Made by a program: the position numbers and the translations under genes
Part shown: piece by piece, positions 31,201 through 36,837 of the stretch
Layout of the letters: the number at the start of each line of letters is the position of its first letter
How positions within the stretch are numbered: position 1 is the first letter of the stretch
Notes under the pieces: generated by a model
Told to the model about the DNA's origin: nothing
The model's input: only the letters and a program-made list of their open reading frames with translations
Database searches by the model: none
NCBI GenBank assembly: GCA_903859705.1
Contig: CAIONQ010000049.1
Location: 1-36,837 of the forward strand
Reading direction: 5' to 3'
From: an uncultured Chthonomonas sp.
Lineage (GTDB): Bacteria > Armatimonadota > Chthonomonadetes > Chthonomonadales > Chthonomonadaceae
Length of the DNA stretch: 36,837 nucleotides

Positions 31201-33436
31201 CACGATGTGGGTTTGCAGCAGCTGTGCCATCTGCATTCTTAACGGTATCGGCGTTATCTACATGGTAAGCGGCAAGCATGGATGGCTTATTGGTGCCGTA
31301 CGCGGTTAGTGGCGCTATCCCATGAAACGCAAAATAGTTATTGGGTAGTACCTGATTGCCAGCCTCATCCACCGCATTGCCGGTGGTGGGATCGATTATC
31401 AGGGAACCATCTGGCGCACGTTTAAGCACGGTATGGGTTTCGGGCGCGGTCCATTGTGCCTGTTGCACCATATTGCCGCGCACACCCATAAAGCTCTTGT
31501 TTCGGTTGCGAACTACCACCAGCGAATCTGCCAGCCGGGGATCCGGGCTGGAGATAAACGATTTGCGCGGGTTAAACATCTGAACCCGGCCCTGGATGGT
31601 GGCAAACCCGCCCTGCAACGCCATGCGCGACCAGTTGGACGGATCCGTAATCGGCATGCGTTGCGAGTTCACGTCGCCTGGCGCATTGTCATCGGTAACA
31701 ATATGCCACATCAAACAGGAAAGCAGCTTTACTTGCTGCGCCAGGTTTGCTGTGTTTACACGGTCTACTGTATCAAACGGTGTATCCACGTAGGAGCGGC
31801 TATCATCCGTTGTTGCAAACGTGATGCCTTCGCCGCCGGCCATGGTTACGGCCTCGGAATCAAAGGCGGGTTTGCCCGGTATATAGTTTCGCCAGTTTTT
31901 GCCATCTACAGGGTTAACGCCATCGTTAAAATAGCGCTTGGAGTTGATACCCCATACCGCGCCAACCTTTTCGGCATTTTCGCGGCAAACACGGGCAATA
32001 TCACTGAATTTGCCCTGAATATCCTCACGGAAATCGTAGAACCAGCCCTTGTAGAAAACTCCGAAAGACTGGGAGTGGCTGGTCATATCCAACCCACACC
32101 ACAGGTATATGGTGGGTGGCTTGCGCAGTGTGGCATCGTGCGGGCGGGAGTAGAACACTCCGTTAACCGAAAGCACAATTACAGCCAGCAGAACAGCCCC
32201 CACCGATGCTGCATGCACGCGGGAGCCAGAAGCGGTTTTTCGTGCAAGCGATCGAATTGCGAGCGCTATTGAGCCCAGGAGTAAGATGCCAAGCCAAATG
32301 GAAGCGCTACCGGATTTCTCTTTTGTGAGCGAGGCTTCCACCACGCTGGGCGGGGTCCAGGAATCGATGTGGCGATCAACATACTCACGTATGCCCTGCA
32401 GAGCCTGAAAGTGCGCACTGGTGGCCACAAACATCACGGAGCGAGCCGGCGGATGTGCTTTAAACTGGCGAGCCTGCTCCAGCATGGCCGCGATACCGCA
32501 AGCAGATTCGGCACCCGGTGCGAGGCCAGGAACTACAGATATTGCATCGTAGTAAGACTGCACCACAATAAGTTGGCTCTTTAGCTTTGGATCTGTGCCC
32601 TCTATAAACCCTGTAATGTTGCGAGCGCGGCGTGTTTGCCACGGCATATCACAGTTTAGAGTAACCTGCGGAGGGGTGCCACCTGCCATGCAAAGGGCCA
32701 TTAGCGGCGCAGCATCCTCCATCTTCATGTAGAAGCGTGGAATGGCAATGGGAATGGAGATAAACTTGGCTTCGGCCTCACCGCGCATCGATGTTTGCGG
32801 GGCAACGAAGATAACCGCTTTAGCACCGAGGCGAGGTGCATTCATCCATTCGGCGGCACAGTTAAAGTCAACCATTACCACCGCGCCATCAACGTTTTTG
32901 CCGTTAAAATTGCGCAGGCGGCCATCTCTAACGTAAATTAGCGGGGCGGTTAGTCCATCTTTAGGAAGTGTGGGAGTGCGAACAAGGTTTGGCCACAGCG
33001 GATACATCCGAAGAGATGTATCTGCTGCACCGGAGGCCAGGTTCACATGGATACGTGCGCCAAGCTCAGGCTTTTCTACGCCACGATCATAGGGAACAGT
33101 TACATCGAAATCGTCGTGAGTAATTCCAGAGAGGCCAAGCTCTTTAAACTGCGATTCTACGTAATCTGCAGCACGCGCGTCATCTGGATACCCCGCGATA
33201 CGAGATGTCATGCCGCCAAGCGTGTGAATGGTGCGCTCAAGCCCGGCTTGATCCACACTTTTCTGAAGCTCGCGATACATCTCCTGGCGTTTAGCCTTAG
33301 CCGCATCGCTTTTCTGATCCGCACGGGAAGGGTTTACACAGGTGAGGAGCCCGATTACGGCGGAGATAAGCAGGTAGGTGGAAATGCGCCGACCGTTAGA
33401 ACACAGCAGGCTTTTTCCGTTGCACAACATGTACAC
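28277..33436 (-). CDS. Giant M28-peptidase-like/FtsX permease fusion
   Basis: A 1719-residue envelope protein. A signal or anchor segment (about 19-33) leads into an M28 aminopeptidase-like domain (about 55-575). Two membrane helices (about 379-397 and 409-427) interrupt it. A beta-rich extracytoplasmic region (about 600-940) follows, then three membrane spans (about 1007-1090). From about 1108 there is a complete FtsX/MacB permease: coupling helix FNLGISNMRRRKMRTFLT, TM at 1133-1155, MacB_PCD-like ectodomain, TMs near 1437-1460, 1480-1501 and 1525-1543, with LERVKEISIFSSIGLSPSHIG between them. A cytoplasmic tail of about 165 residues ends it. In the M28 domain the zinc-binding HYD motif is YYD (295-297) and the bridging Asp is Glu310. 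The catalytic Glu pair is replaced around 341-345 and the late His near 550 is missing, so peptidase activity is unlikely. The start is GTG, or an ATG two codons later, after GAAGGGAA. It is the first gene of the operon. Confidence 0.9.
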   Translation of the reverse strand: MYMLCNGKSLLCSNGRRISTYLLISAVIGLLTCVNPSRADQKSDAAKAKRQEMYRELQKSVDQAGLERTIHTLGGMTSRIAGYPDDARAADYVESQFKELGLSGITHDDFDVTVPYDRGVEKPELGARIHVNLASGAADTSLRMYPLWPNLVRTPTLPKDGLTAPLIYVRDGRLRNFNGKNVDGAVVMVDFNCAAEWMNAPRLGAKAVIFVAPQTSMRGEAEAKFISIPIAIPRFYMKMEDAAPLMALCMAGGTPPQVTLNCDMPWQTRRARNITGFIEGTDPKLKSQLIVVQSYYDAISVVPGLAPGAESACGIAAMLEQARQFKAHPPARSVMFVATSAHFQALQGIREYVDRHIDSWTPPSVVEASLTKEKSGSASIWLGILLLGSIALAIRSLARKTASGSRVHAASVGAVLLAVIVLSVNGVFYSRPHDATLRKPPTIYLWCGLDMTSHSQSFGVFYKGWFYDFREDIQGKFSDIARVCRENAEKVGAVWGINSKRYFNDGVNPVDGKNWRNYIPGKPAFDSEAVTMAGGEGITFATTDDSRSYVDTPFDTVDRVNTANLAQQVKLLSCLMWHIVTDDNAPGDVNSQRMPITDPSNWSRMALQGGFATIQGRVQMFNPRKSFISSPDPRLADSLVVVRNRNKSFMGVRGNMVQQAQWTAPETHTVLKRAPDGSLIIDPTTGNAVDEAGNQVLPNNYFAFHGIAPLTAYGTNKPSMLAAYHVDNADTVKNADGTAAANPHRGEIDYAPDLGSTGAKYIPLDVMVTTAVKETPIIVFRCVPTAVYDLVDQQSLRALTGIDVYDGETNGEPRMFGYAIDPQDPSLVGSYVEDVAVLFSAPGTRLKIAMNSGPGATRLLLVNSDYHFDPKNPKAEGGTPEGEGYLVAGDPRDQQNADLLGDIAQVKFDAGREIAKSGAIYDTALHVAEDMWRLDDFRMRRLARYRILDMDSNEGVPGLHKLAKDSIAKAVKDKEALNWERFDADSRAAWGYESRAYPDVQQIATDVVQGVLFYLALLMPFAYFGERLLFGFFDLKRQLSVAGLIFLAIFMVFRFIHPAFDITMNPIIVLLAFIMAALSIIVIGLIAGKFEEQLKQMNQSSGGVHKADVAKFSLAIAAFNLGISNMRRRKMRTFLTCVTLVLLTFTVLSFTSVVQTIRFNQVPAPSDHGPRYNGIMIRTAMWDPLQEPAYRLLSDEYARTYSVAPRAWFYGTQMGEQSFLTLSRADKSYDARAMVGLSAAEAKITRPQDALLTDEKTGQPVGRWFEPGDTYTMILPDSVAAALRIDTADVGKARVNYSGVPYLVIGIVNSQKLKEMADLDNEPMTPVDFVAMNKMSKGSGGGSAGEQGFKEYTHLEPDQVFFVPYQTATNMGAELRSIAIDFADRAQVLQRLNPLMHRLGLNLYAGEITNANAPDPKDRGHVERYSSIAATSSRGLELVFLPILIASLIVLNTMLNSVLERVKEISIFSSIGLSPSHIGMLFMAEAMVYAILGSVSGYLLGQLTSKVLVWTGWLPDLYLNFSSVSAVMTTLVVVAVVLLSTIYPARRASEVATPAIDRNWKVPDPDGDHWIIPLPFAVTGEQASGMNSFLHEWFAAYEEYSIGDFVTQGVLSEEYQAEFGKAYRVGCMCWLAPFDLGVSQKVAIETIPTSTEGVYDIRLVVDRESGDISNWKRVNRRFVNTLRKQFLIWRTLKQAERERYLSGEKDAPEGAGLEPSPAS

Positions 33437-33665
33437 TGCTTCCCTTCAGTTGTTCTTGCACACACCGCCAGGCGCGGCCTACATTTGCGTAGGATGCGTA
33501 CCATTGGCGGTCTTCTCAGAGGCTGAGCGAAGACATGCCGACTTGCGGGATCGACTTCGATCGTAAGGCATAAAGCGACAGGAGCGGGCATTTTCGACAG
33601 CGAAAAGTACAGCGTATGTCGTACTGCGTACGTCGTTGACATTGCACCTGCCGGATACCCGGGGG
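33437..33665 (-). promoter_or_regulatory. Long structured 5' leader of the large operon
   Basis: About 230 nt lie between the predicted transcription start (about 33666) and the GTG. They hold a run of hairpins: AGTAC/GTACT (33606-33625), TTTTCG/CGAAAA (33591-33606), GATCG/CGATC (33549-33562), a 10-bp stem with a 2-nt bulge (33510-33534, GTCTTCTCAG with CTGAGCGAAGAC), and ACCGCCA/TGGCGGT (33464-33511) enclosing CCTAC/GTAGG (33478-33493). The last two big stems compete for two bases. It matches no riboswitch class I recognise. Confidence 0.45.
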
Positions 33666-33672
33666 TCGCTCC

Positions 33673-33701
33673 ATAATATCATACCGCCCCGCAAAAAGCA
33701 A
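33673..33701 (-). promoter_or_regulatory. Promoter of the 15-kb operon
   Basis: On the minus strand TTGCTT (33696-33701) and TATTAT (33673-33678) are separated by 17 bp, with a TG one base before the -10 (extended -10). It is one of the best promoter matches in the window. It lies between the serC terminator and the giant FtsX gene. Confidence 0.6.
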
Positions 33702-33852
33702 GCGAAATAGCACGCCCATACAGGCAGTTAAAACGGCACCAATTGCGCACAGTTTCGCCTCTTGTTGCAGAATGGTTATTGCTTCTGATCGTTACAAGAA
33801 GCACACTACATTTTAGATGCCTGGCGCGCAGATTTGTGGCTGATAAATACAA

Positions 33853-33891
33853 ACAGCCCCCGGAATGGATATGCTCCATTCCGGGGGCTGT
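33853..33891 (-). terminator. Terminator of serC
   Basis: A perfect 17-bp stem (33853-33869 with 33875-33891, ACAGCCCCCGGAATGGA on the plus strand) with a 5-base loop lies 12 bp after the serC stop codon. On the minus strand it is followed by TTTGTATTT. Confidence 0.9.
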
Positions 33892-33903
33892 CTTATTCAG
33901 ACA

Positions 33904-34989
33904 CTACGCGTTACTCTTTGCAAAATCATGCAGATATTGCGCCAGTGCGTCGCATCCATCTTTTGGGAAAGCATTATAGATGGATGCACGCATTCCGCCT
34001 ACATTGCGGTGGCCTTTAAGGCCATCCATGTCTCGGCTCTGAGCGCCGGCAAGGAAGGGCTTTTCCAAATCCTTGTTTTTAAGCCGGAACGTGATGTTCA
34101 TGAGCGAACGATCGGCCGCGCCAGGAACTGCAGGCTCGTAGAAATGTGTATAGGCATCCAGAGCATCATAAATAACAGCCGCCTTTGCGCGGTTTCGGGC
34201 CTCGATAACGCCCAATCCTCCCTCTTTCTCGATCCACTTCAGCACCAGGCCAACAACATAAATGGGAAATACTGGCGGGGTGTTGTACATTGAGTCTGCT
34301 TTGGCATGCGTTTTGTATGAGAAGATCGTGGGCAGGTTATCCAGGGCACTATCCAGATACGCTTTGCGCGCAATCACCAGAGTAACACCGGCCGGGCCCG
34401 CATTTTTCTGGGCGCCTGCATAGATGAGCGTAAACTTGGAGTAATCCAGGTTCTTGCCCATGATGTCAGAAGATGCGTCCGCGATGAGTGGCACATTTCC
34501 CGTTTCCGGAATGTATGACCACTCGGTACCATATATAGTATTGTTGGTGGTTATATGAACATACTTTGCATCCGGGCTAAAGTTGTGCTCCGTTGGGATA
34601 TATGTATGGGATCGGTCTTCAGAACTGGAAGCAACATTTATAGTTCCGTAACGCTTGGCCTCTTTAATCGCCTTGGATGCCCATTCGCCGGTGTTTACGT
34701 AATCAGCGGTATCGCCCGGACTCAGGAAATTCATGGGGAGCATGGAAAACTGTGTGCTGGCTCCACCACCAAGAAACAGAGCGGTGTAAACCTCTGGGTC
34801 GAGCCCGAGCACGCGCAGCAGGCGTTCGCGCGTTTCAACATGAATGGCATCATAATCCTTGCCACGATGGCTTACTTCCAGGATAGACATGCCGGATCCA
34901 TTGATCTCCAAAACGCCCTGGCTCGCTTCCTGCAGAACCTCCACCGGCAAAATGCCCGGACCGGCGCTGAAGTTATAAATCCTTTTCAT
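33904..34989 (-). CDS. serC: Phosphoserine aminotransferase
   Basis: A 361-residue PLP enzyme that makes 3-phosphoserine from 3-phosphohydroxypyruvate and glutamate in serine synthesis; in some bacteria it also acts in pyridoxal phosphate synthesis. The N-terminus YNFSAGPGILPVEVL and the motif SHRGKDYDAIH are diagnostic. The PLP-binding Lys is K195 in IYAGAQKNAGPAGVT. HTTNNTIYGTEW-type residues around 146-157 bind substrate phosphate, and the C-terminus GLKGHRNVGGMRASIYNA is canonical. The length is normal. GAAGG lies 10 bases before the ATG. It appears to be a single-gene unit with its own strong terminator and a dyad in its promoter region. Confidence 0.97.
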   Translation of the reverse strand: MKRIYNFSAGPGILPVEVLQEASQGVLEINGSGMSILEVSHRGKDYDAIHVETRERLLRVLGLDPEVYTALFLGGGASTQFSMLPMNFLSPGDTADYVNTGEWASKAIKEAKRYGTINVASSSEDRSHTYIPTEHNFSPDAKYVHITTNNTIYGTEWSYIPETGNVPLIADASSDIMGKNLDYSKFTLIYAGAQKNAGPAGVTLVIARKAYLDSALDNLPTIFSYKTHAKADSMYNTPPVFPIYVVGLVLKWIEKEGGLGVIEARNRAKAAVIYDALDAYTHFYEPAVPGAADRSLMNITFRLKNKDLEKPFLAGAQSRDMDGLKGHRNVGGMRASIYNAFPKDGCDALAQYLHDFAKSNA

Positions 34990-35009
34990 TCGTTCTTACC
35001 TTCCTGACT

Positions 35010-35039
35010 AATATGCCACTACAGATCATCCTGTAGCAA
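35010..35039 (-). promoter_or_regulatory. Candidate serC promoter with overlapping dyad
   Basis: TTGCTA (35034-35039) and CATATT (35010-35015) are 18 bp apart on the minus strand. A perfect dyad CTACAG-N6-CTGTAG (35019-35036) overlaps the -35 and spacer and could be an operator or a small hairpin. The predicted leader is very short, so this is tentative. Confidence 0.35.
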
Positions 35040-35073
35040 CTAAACACACTGCGTTTGAGATATGCAAACAGCA

Positions 35074-35823
35074 CTAAGTCGACTGCTGCGCGGCATGGCG
35101 TGCGGTTGGGCTCCACGGGTGTAGCCGAAGCTTCCATGGCATCAGAAACGACTCTAGTAACACAGCCCGGGATATCTTGGATTTGCCGAATTGCCTATCC
35201 GTAAAGATAATGGGAGACTCCGCTATCCGCATACCAGCACGGCAAGCCCTGTGTAGCATCTCCACCTGAAACGAGTATCCCTCAGAGTGAAGACTGCTGA
35301 TTTCAACGGATTCCAGCGCATGGCGGGTCCAACAACGATATCCGCCCGTGGCATCGGCCACCGGGATCCCGGCTACTTTGTGGACATACCAGCATGCGAA
35401 ACGAGATAGCATTACGCGGCGAGCGGGCCAGTTTTGCACGCCTCCGCCCGGGCAATAACGAGAGCCAATAACCAGCTCGGCGCTATTTGCAGCCTCCAGC
35501 AGAACCGGCAGGCGTGCCGGATCATGCGAGAGATCGGCATCCATCTGAATGATACGCTCGTACCCGGCATCCAGGGCGCGTTGAAAACCATCGCGATACG
35601 CGCGGCCAAGCCCACGCGGCCCGGTGCGGCGCACTACGGTATAACCTGCAAACTCAGGACGGGAGGAGAATAGCGCCTCGGCAGAATCTGACGTACCATC
35701 CGGTGAATTGTCATCCATTAACATGAGATGCACCCCCGGAAGCGCCTGCGCGATCTGTGCCGCAAGAAGCGGAACATTCTCCGCTTCATTGTAGGTCGGT
35801 ACAACGATCACGGTTTTATTCAT
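35074..35823 (-). CDS. Polyprenol-phosphate mannosyltransferase-like GT2 (DPM1 type)
   Basis: A 249-residue family 2 glycosyltransferase without membrane spans. The N-terminal VVPTYNEAENVPLL, the MDDNSPDGTSD motif and MDADLSHDP (metal-binding DxD) are those of dolichol/polyprenol monophosphomannose synthases, as are GSRYCPGGGVQNWP and GYSFQVEMLHRA. Such enzymes transfer a sugar from GDP-mannose, or a related donor, to a polyprenyl phosphate for later use in the envelope. The exact sugar is not assured. TATAAT lies 7 bases before the ATG, exactly where a leaderless transcript would start; the GGAG between them is too close to the ATG to be a normal ribosome binding site. Confidence 0.9.
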   Translation of the reverse strand: MNKTVIVVPTYNEAENVPLLAAQIAQALPGVHLMLMDDNSPDGTSDSAEALFSSRPEFAGYTVVRRTGPRGLGRAYRDGFQRALDAGYERIIQMDADLSHDPARLPVLLEAANSAELVIGSRYCPGGGVQNWPARRVMLSRFACWYVHKVAGIPVADATGGYRCWTRHALESVEISSLHSEGYSFQVEMLHRACRAGMRIAESPIIFTDRQFGKSKISRAVLLESFLMPWKLRLHPWSPTARHAAQQST

Positions 35824-35830
35824 AGCTCCG

Positions 35831-35836
35831 ATTATA
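35831..35836 (-). promoter_or_regulatory. -10 box placing transcription start at the GT2 ATG
   Basis: A perfect TATAAT on the minus strand, 7 bases from the ATG at 35823. No convincing -35 is seen. Confidence 0.5.
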
Positions 35837-36339
35837 CCTTAGCGGTGGGTAAGGGCGGCAGCACACATGCAACGATAATACCGAATAGCGACGGAGATGA
35901 ACACCAAGGAAACAATAACGAGCTAGAGCACTCCTAGCTCAGGCATCTTTCGCAAAATGGTAGCGGGCATCGAAAAAGTAAACACATTTGCCTGAAAGGA
36001 ATTATTTCAGCAAATCCGATCCACCAAACAGCCACATCCCATGTGTTTAAAGGCTGTGCGCTAATTGTGAGAGGAAACTTTTTGAAACAAAACCGCGCTG
36101 GGATCACCGTATGATGCAGAAGAACCACGGCGTTGCGGCGCCCTGTGAGAATTCAGTGCCCAAAAGGTACGAAGAAGCCCGGCTCTACAAAGCAAATTCT
36201 GTAACATATTTTCGTCGCAGGTACCCAAAGCGGGCACAGGAAGCGACGTTTGTTGGCAGCAATCCTCCCTTAGAATTAACAACCCAGGGGTACATAAGCG
36301 CGACAATTGCATCCCAGACCGTAGCTCTGCTTAAGCGAC
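35837..36339. other. Non-coding region with small hairpins
   Basis: No gene could be supported. There is a perfect GAGCTAG/CTAGCTC stem (35920-35940) and a longer stem with one bulge at 35986-36015 (ATTTGC-c-TGAAA with TTTCAGCAAAT). Short frames are present on both strands without ribosome binding sites. Part of it (about 36100-36339) may be an extension of the repeat at 36340-36461, since one short frame reads on from it. Confidence 0.5.
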
Positions 36340-36461
36340 AGGCAGCTTCAGCCGTACCACCTCCCTCTTTCGCTGCATCTCTACACGCAACGCATAATAT
36401 GATGTTTATGAAAAGCAATACCTACCGCGCTACGCTTGCTTGCGCGACACATGCATTTCTG
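36340..36461 (-). repeat. Inverted copy of the left-end dispersed repeat
   Basis: Read on the minus strand, this block first matches 300-386 (the gcgcaagcaagcgtagcgcg core) and then, without a break, the KREVV-type block that in the left copy lies at about 143-180. It therefore joins in one unit two modules that are separated at the left end. It lies about 36 kb from, and inverted to, the left copies. Confidence 0.8.
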
Positions 36462-36481
36462 CGTGCTGGCCAGTAGATAGA

Positions 36482-36557
36482 AACCTGTGCTTGAGGCACA
36501 AGAATATTGCCTGCGGCCAAGCCCCCATCCGCAGGCGGCACCAATCCGTCTCAGGTT
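36482..36557. other. Structured non-coding element near the rRNA operon end
   Basis: A perfect 8-bp stem GCCTGCGG/CCGCAGGC (36509-36536, 12-base loop) and a 5-bp stem TGTGC/GCACA (36486-36500) are bracketed by AACC...GGTT (36482-36485 and 36554-36557). It may be a small RNA or part of the repeat family. I recognise no known RNA. Confidence 0.3.
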
Positions 36558-36669
36558 ACATTCGCACACGCAGTGATCCCGGCAGCCCGCTCTACATTTA
36601 CTTGCAGCCTACCACGTTTGCACAAATCTATTGCTGCTCACTTACGTCTACCCTCTCCAAAGCAAAACG

Positions 36670-36695
36670 CCCCGTACACATCATCGTGTACGGGG
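36670..36695 (-). terminator. Terminator of the rRNA operon
   Basis: A perfect 10-bp stem (CCCCGTACAC at 36670-36679 with GTGTACGGGG at 36686-36695), 12 bp after the 5S rRNA end, is followed on the minus strand by GCGTTTTGCTTT. Confidence 0.9.
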
Positions 36696-36707
36696 AGTTT
36701 AAGGTTA

Positions 36708-36825
36708 TTCTGGCGGCTACCTATCTTCCCGGAGGGTTGCCCCTCGAGTATTGTCGGCGTAAGTGGGTTTCACTACCGTGTTCGGGATGGGAACGGGTGG
36801 GCCACCACTGCTATGACCACCAGAA
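36708..36825 (-). rRNA. rrf: 5S ribosomal RNA
   Basis: About 118 nt on the minus strand. The ends TTCTGGTGG and CCGCCAGAA pair to form helix I with one G-U. The conserved stretch CCCATCCCGAACACGG and the following GTGAAAC are the loop B/C and helix III bases of bacterial 5S rRNA; the GGGGCAACCCTCCGGG region is helix IV. The 16S and 23S genes would lie beyond the right edge. The terminator lies 12 bp downstream. Confidence 0.96.
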
Positions 36826-36837
36826 ACTTGACTGATG

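Noticed and set aside
28277-33436. Active M28 aminopeptidase
   Set aside because: Zinc ligands and the catalytic Glu pair are substituted at the expected positions.
33437-33665. Known riboswitch in the operon leader
   Set aside because: I could not match the stems or loops to cobalamin, TPP, SAM, glycine or c-di-GMP consensus features.
36340-36461. Insertion sequence end
   Set aside because: No transposase, no clear terminal inverted repeat and no target duplication can be seen next to the repeat.
36061-36476. Several short frames on both strands in the right-hand spacer
   Set aside because: They lack ribosome binding sites, overlap each other on opposite strands and lie in or beside the repeat; the products resemble no protein I know.

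Overview
The window looks like chromosome of a diderm, moderately GC-rich bacterium, most likely a member of the Armatimonadota or a close relative. That is an inference from gene content; no taxonomic marker longer than a 5S rRNA is present. Supporting points are a large beta-barrel outer-membrane protein ending in Phe, a csaB/DUF5693 cell-envelope pair, a SpoIIM-family protein in a genome with outer-membrane features, an H-X9-DG (prepilin-associated) domain and a LolA-fold domain. No phage, CRISPR array or intact insertion sequence is visible.

Layout. 1-639 carries a dispersed repeat family and no convincing gene; a related copy lies inverted at the far end (about 36340-36461). 640-3346 (minus) holds a secreted beta-propeller-like protein and an HEXXH metallopeptidase. 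3613-6782 (plus) is a DUF5693-csaB operon, convergent with a half-size EamA transporter. 7569-11003 (plus) is a large outer-membrane beta-barrel candidate coupled to a small helix-turn-helix protein. 11000-16526 (minus) is an operon of an unknown coiled-coil protein, penicillin-binding protein 2 (ATGA overlap) and RecN. 16672-18259 (minus) holds a SpoIIM-family protein and a mono-heme cytochrome P460-like protein.

18615-33436 (minus) is the most striking part: eleven closely packed genes, about 15 kb, with one good promoter (about 33673-33701), a 230-nt structured leader and a strong intrinsic terminator (18352-18414). In order of transcription they are: a 1719-residue M28-peptidase-like/FtsX permease fusion whose peptidase site looks dead, a LolA-fold/TlpA thioredoxin fusion, an OPT-family transporter, a membrane-anchored H-X9-DG protein, an unknown Cys-containing two-repeat protein, a PqqD-like protein, a minimal FtsX permease without an ectodomain, a LolD/MacB-type ATPase, a degenerate PtsI-like protein, a D-2-hydroxyacid dehydrogenase and a two-helix membrane peptide. 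The ATPase, two FtsX permeases and LolA fold together recall LolCDE-A or MacB-type envelope machinery, but the arrangement matches no system I know. It is my candidate for an undescribed system.

33904-35823 (minus) holds serC and a polyprenol-phosphate mannosyltransferase-like GT2. 35824-36669 is non-coding with repeats and hairpins. The window ends in a 5S rRNA on the minus strand with its terminator, the tail of an rRNA operon that continues beyond the right edge.

Two regulatory habits recur. Several genes have a -10-like hexamer 5-7 nt before the start codon, suggesting leaderless mRNAs. Several gene ends have a hairpin whose loop encloses the stop codon.
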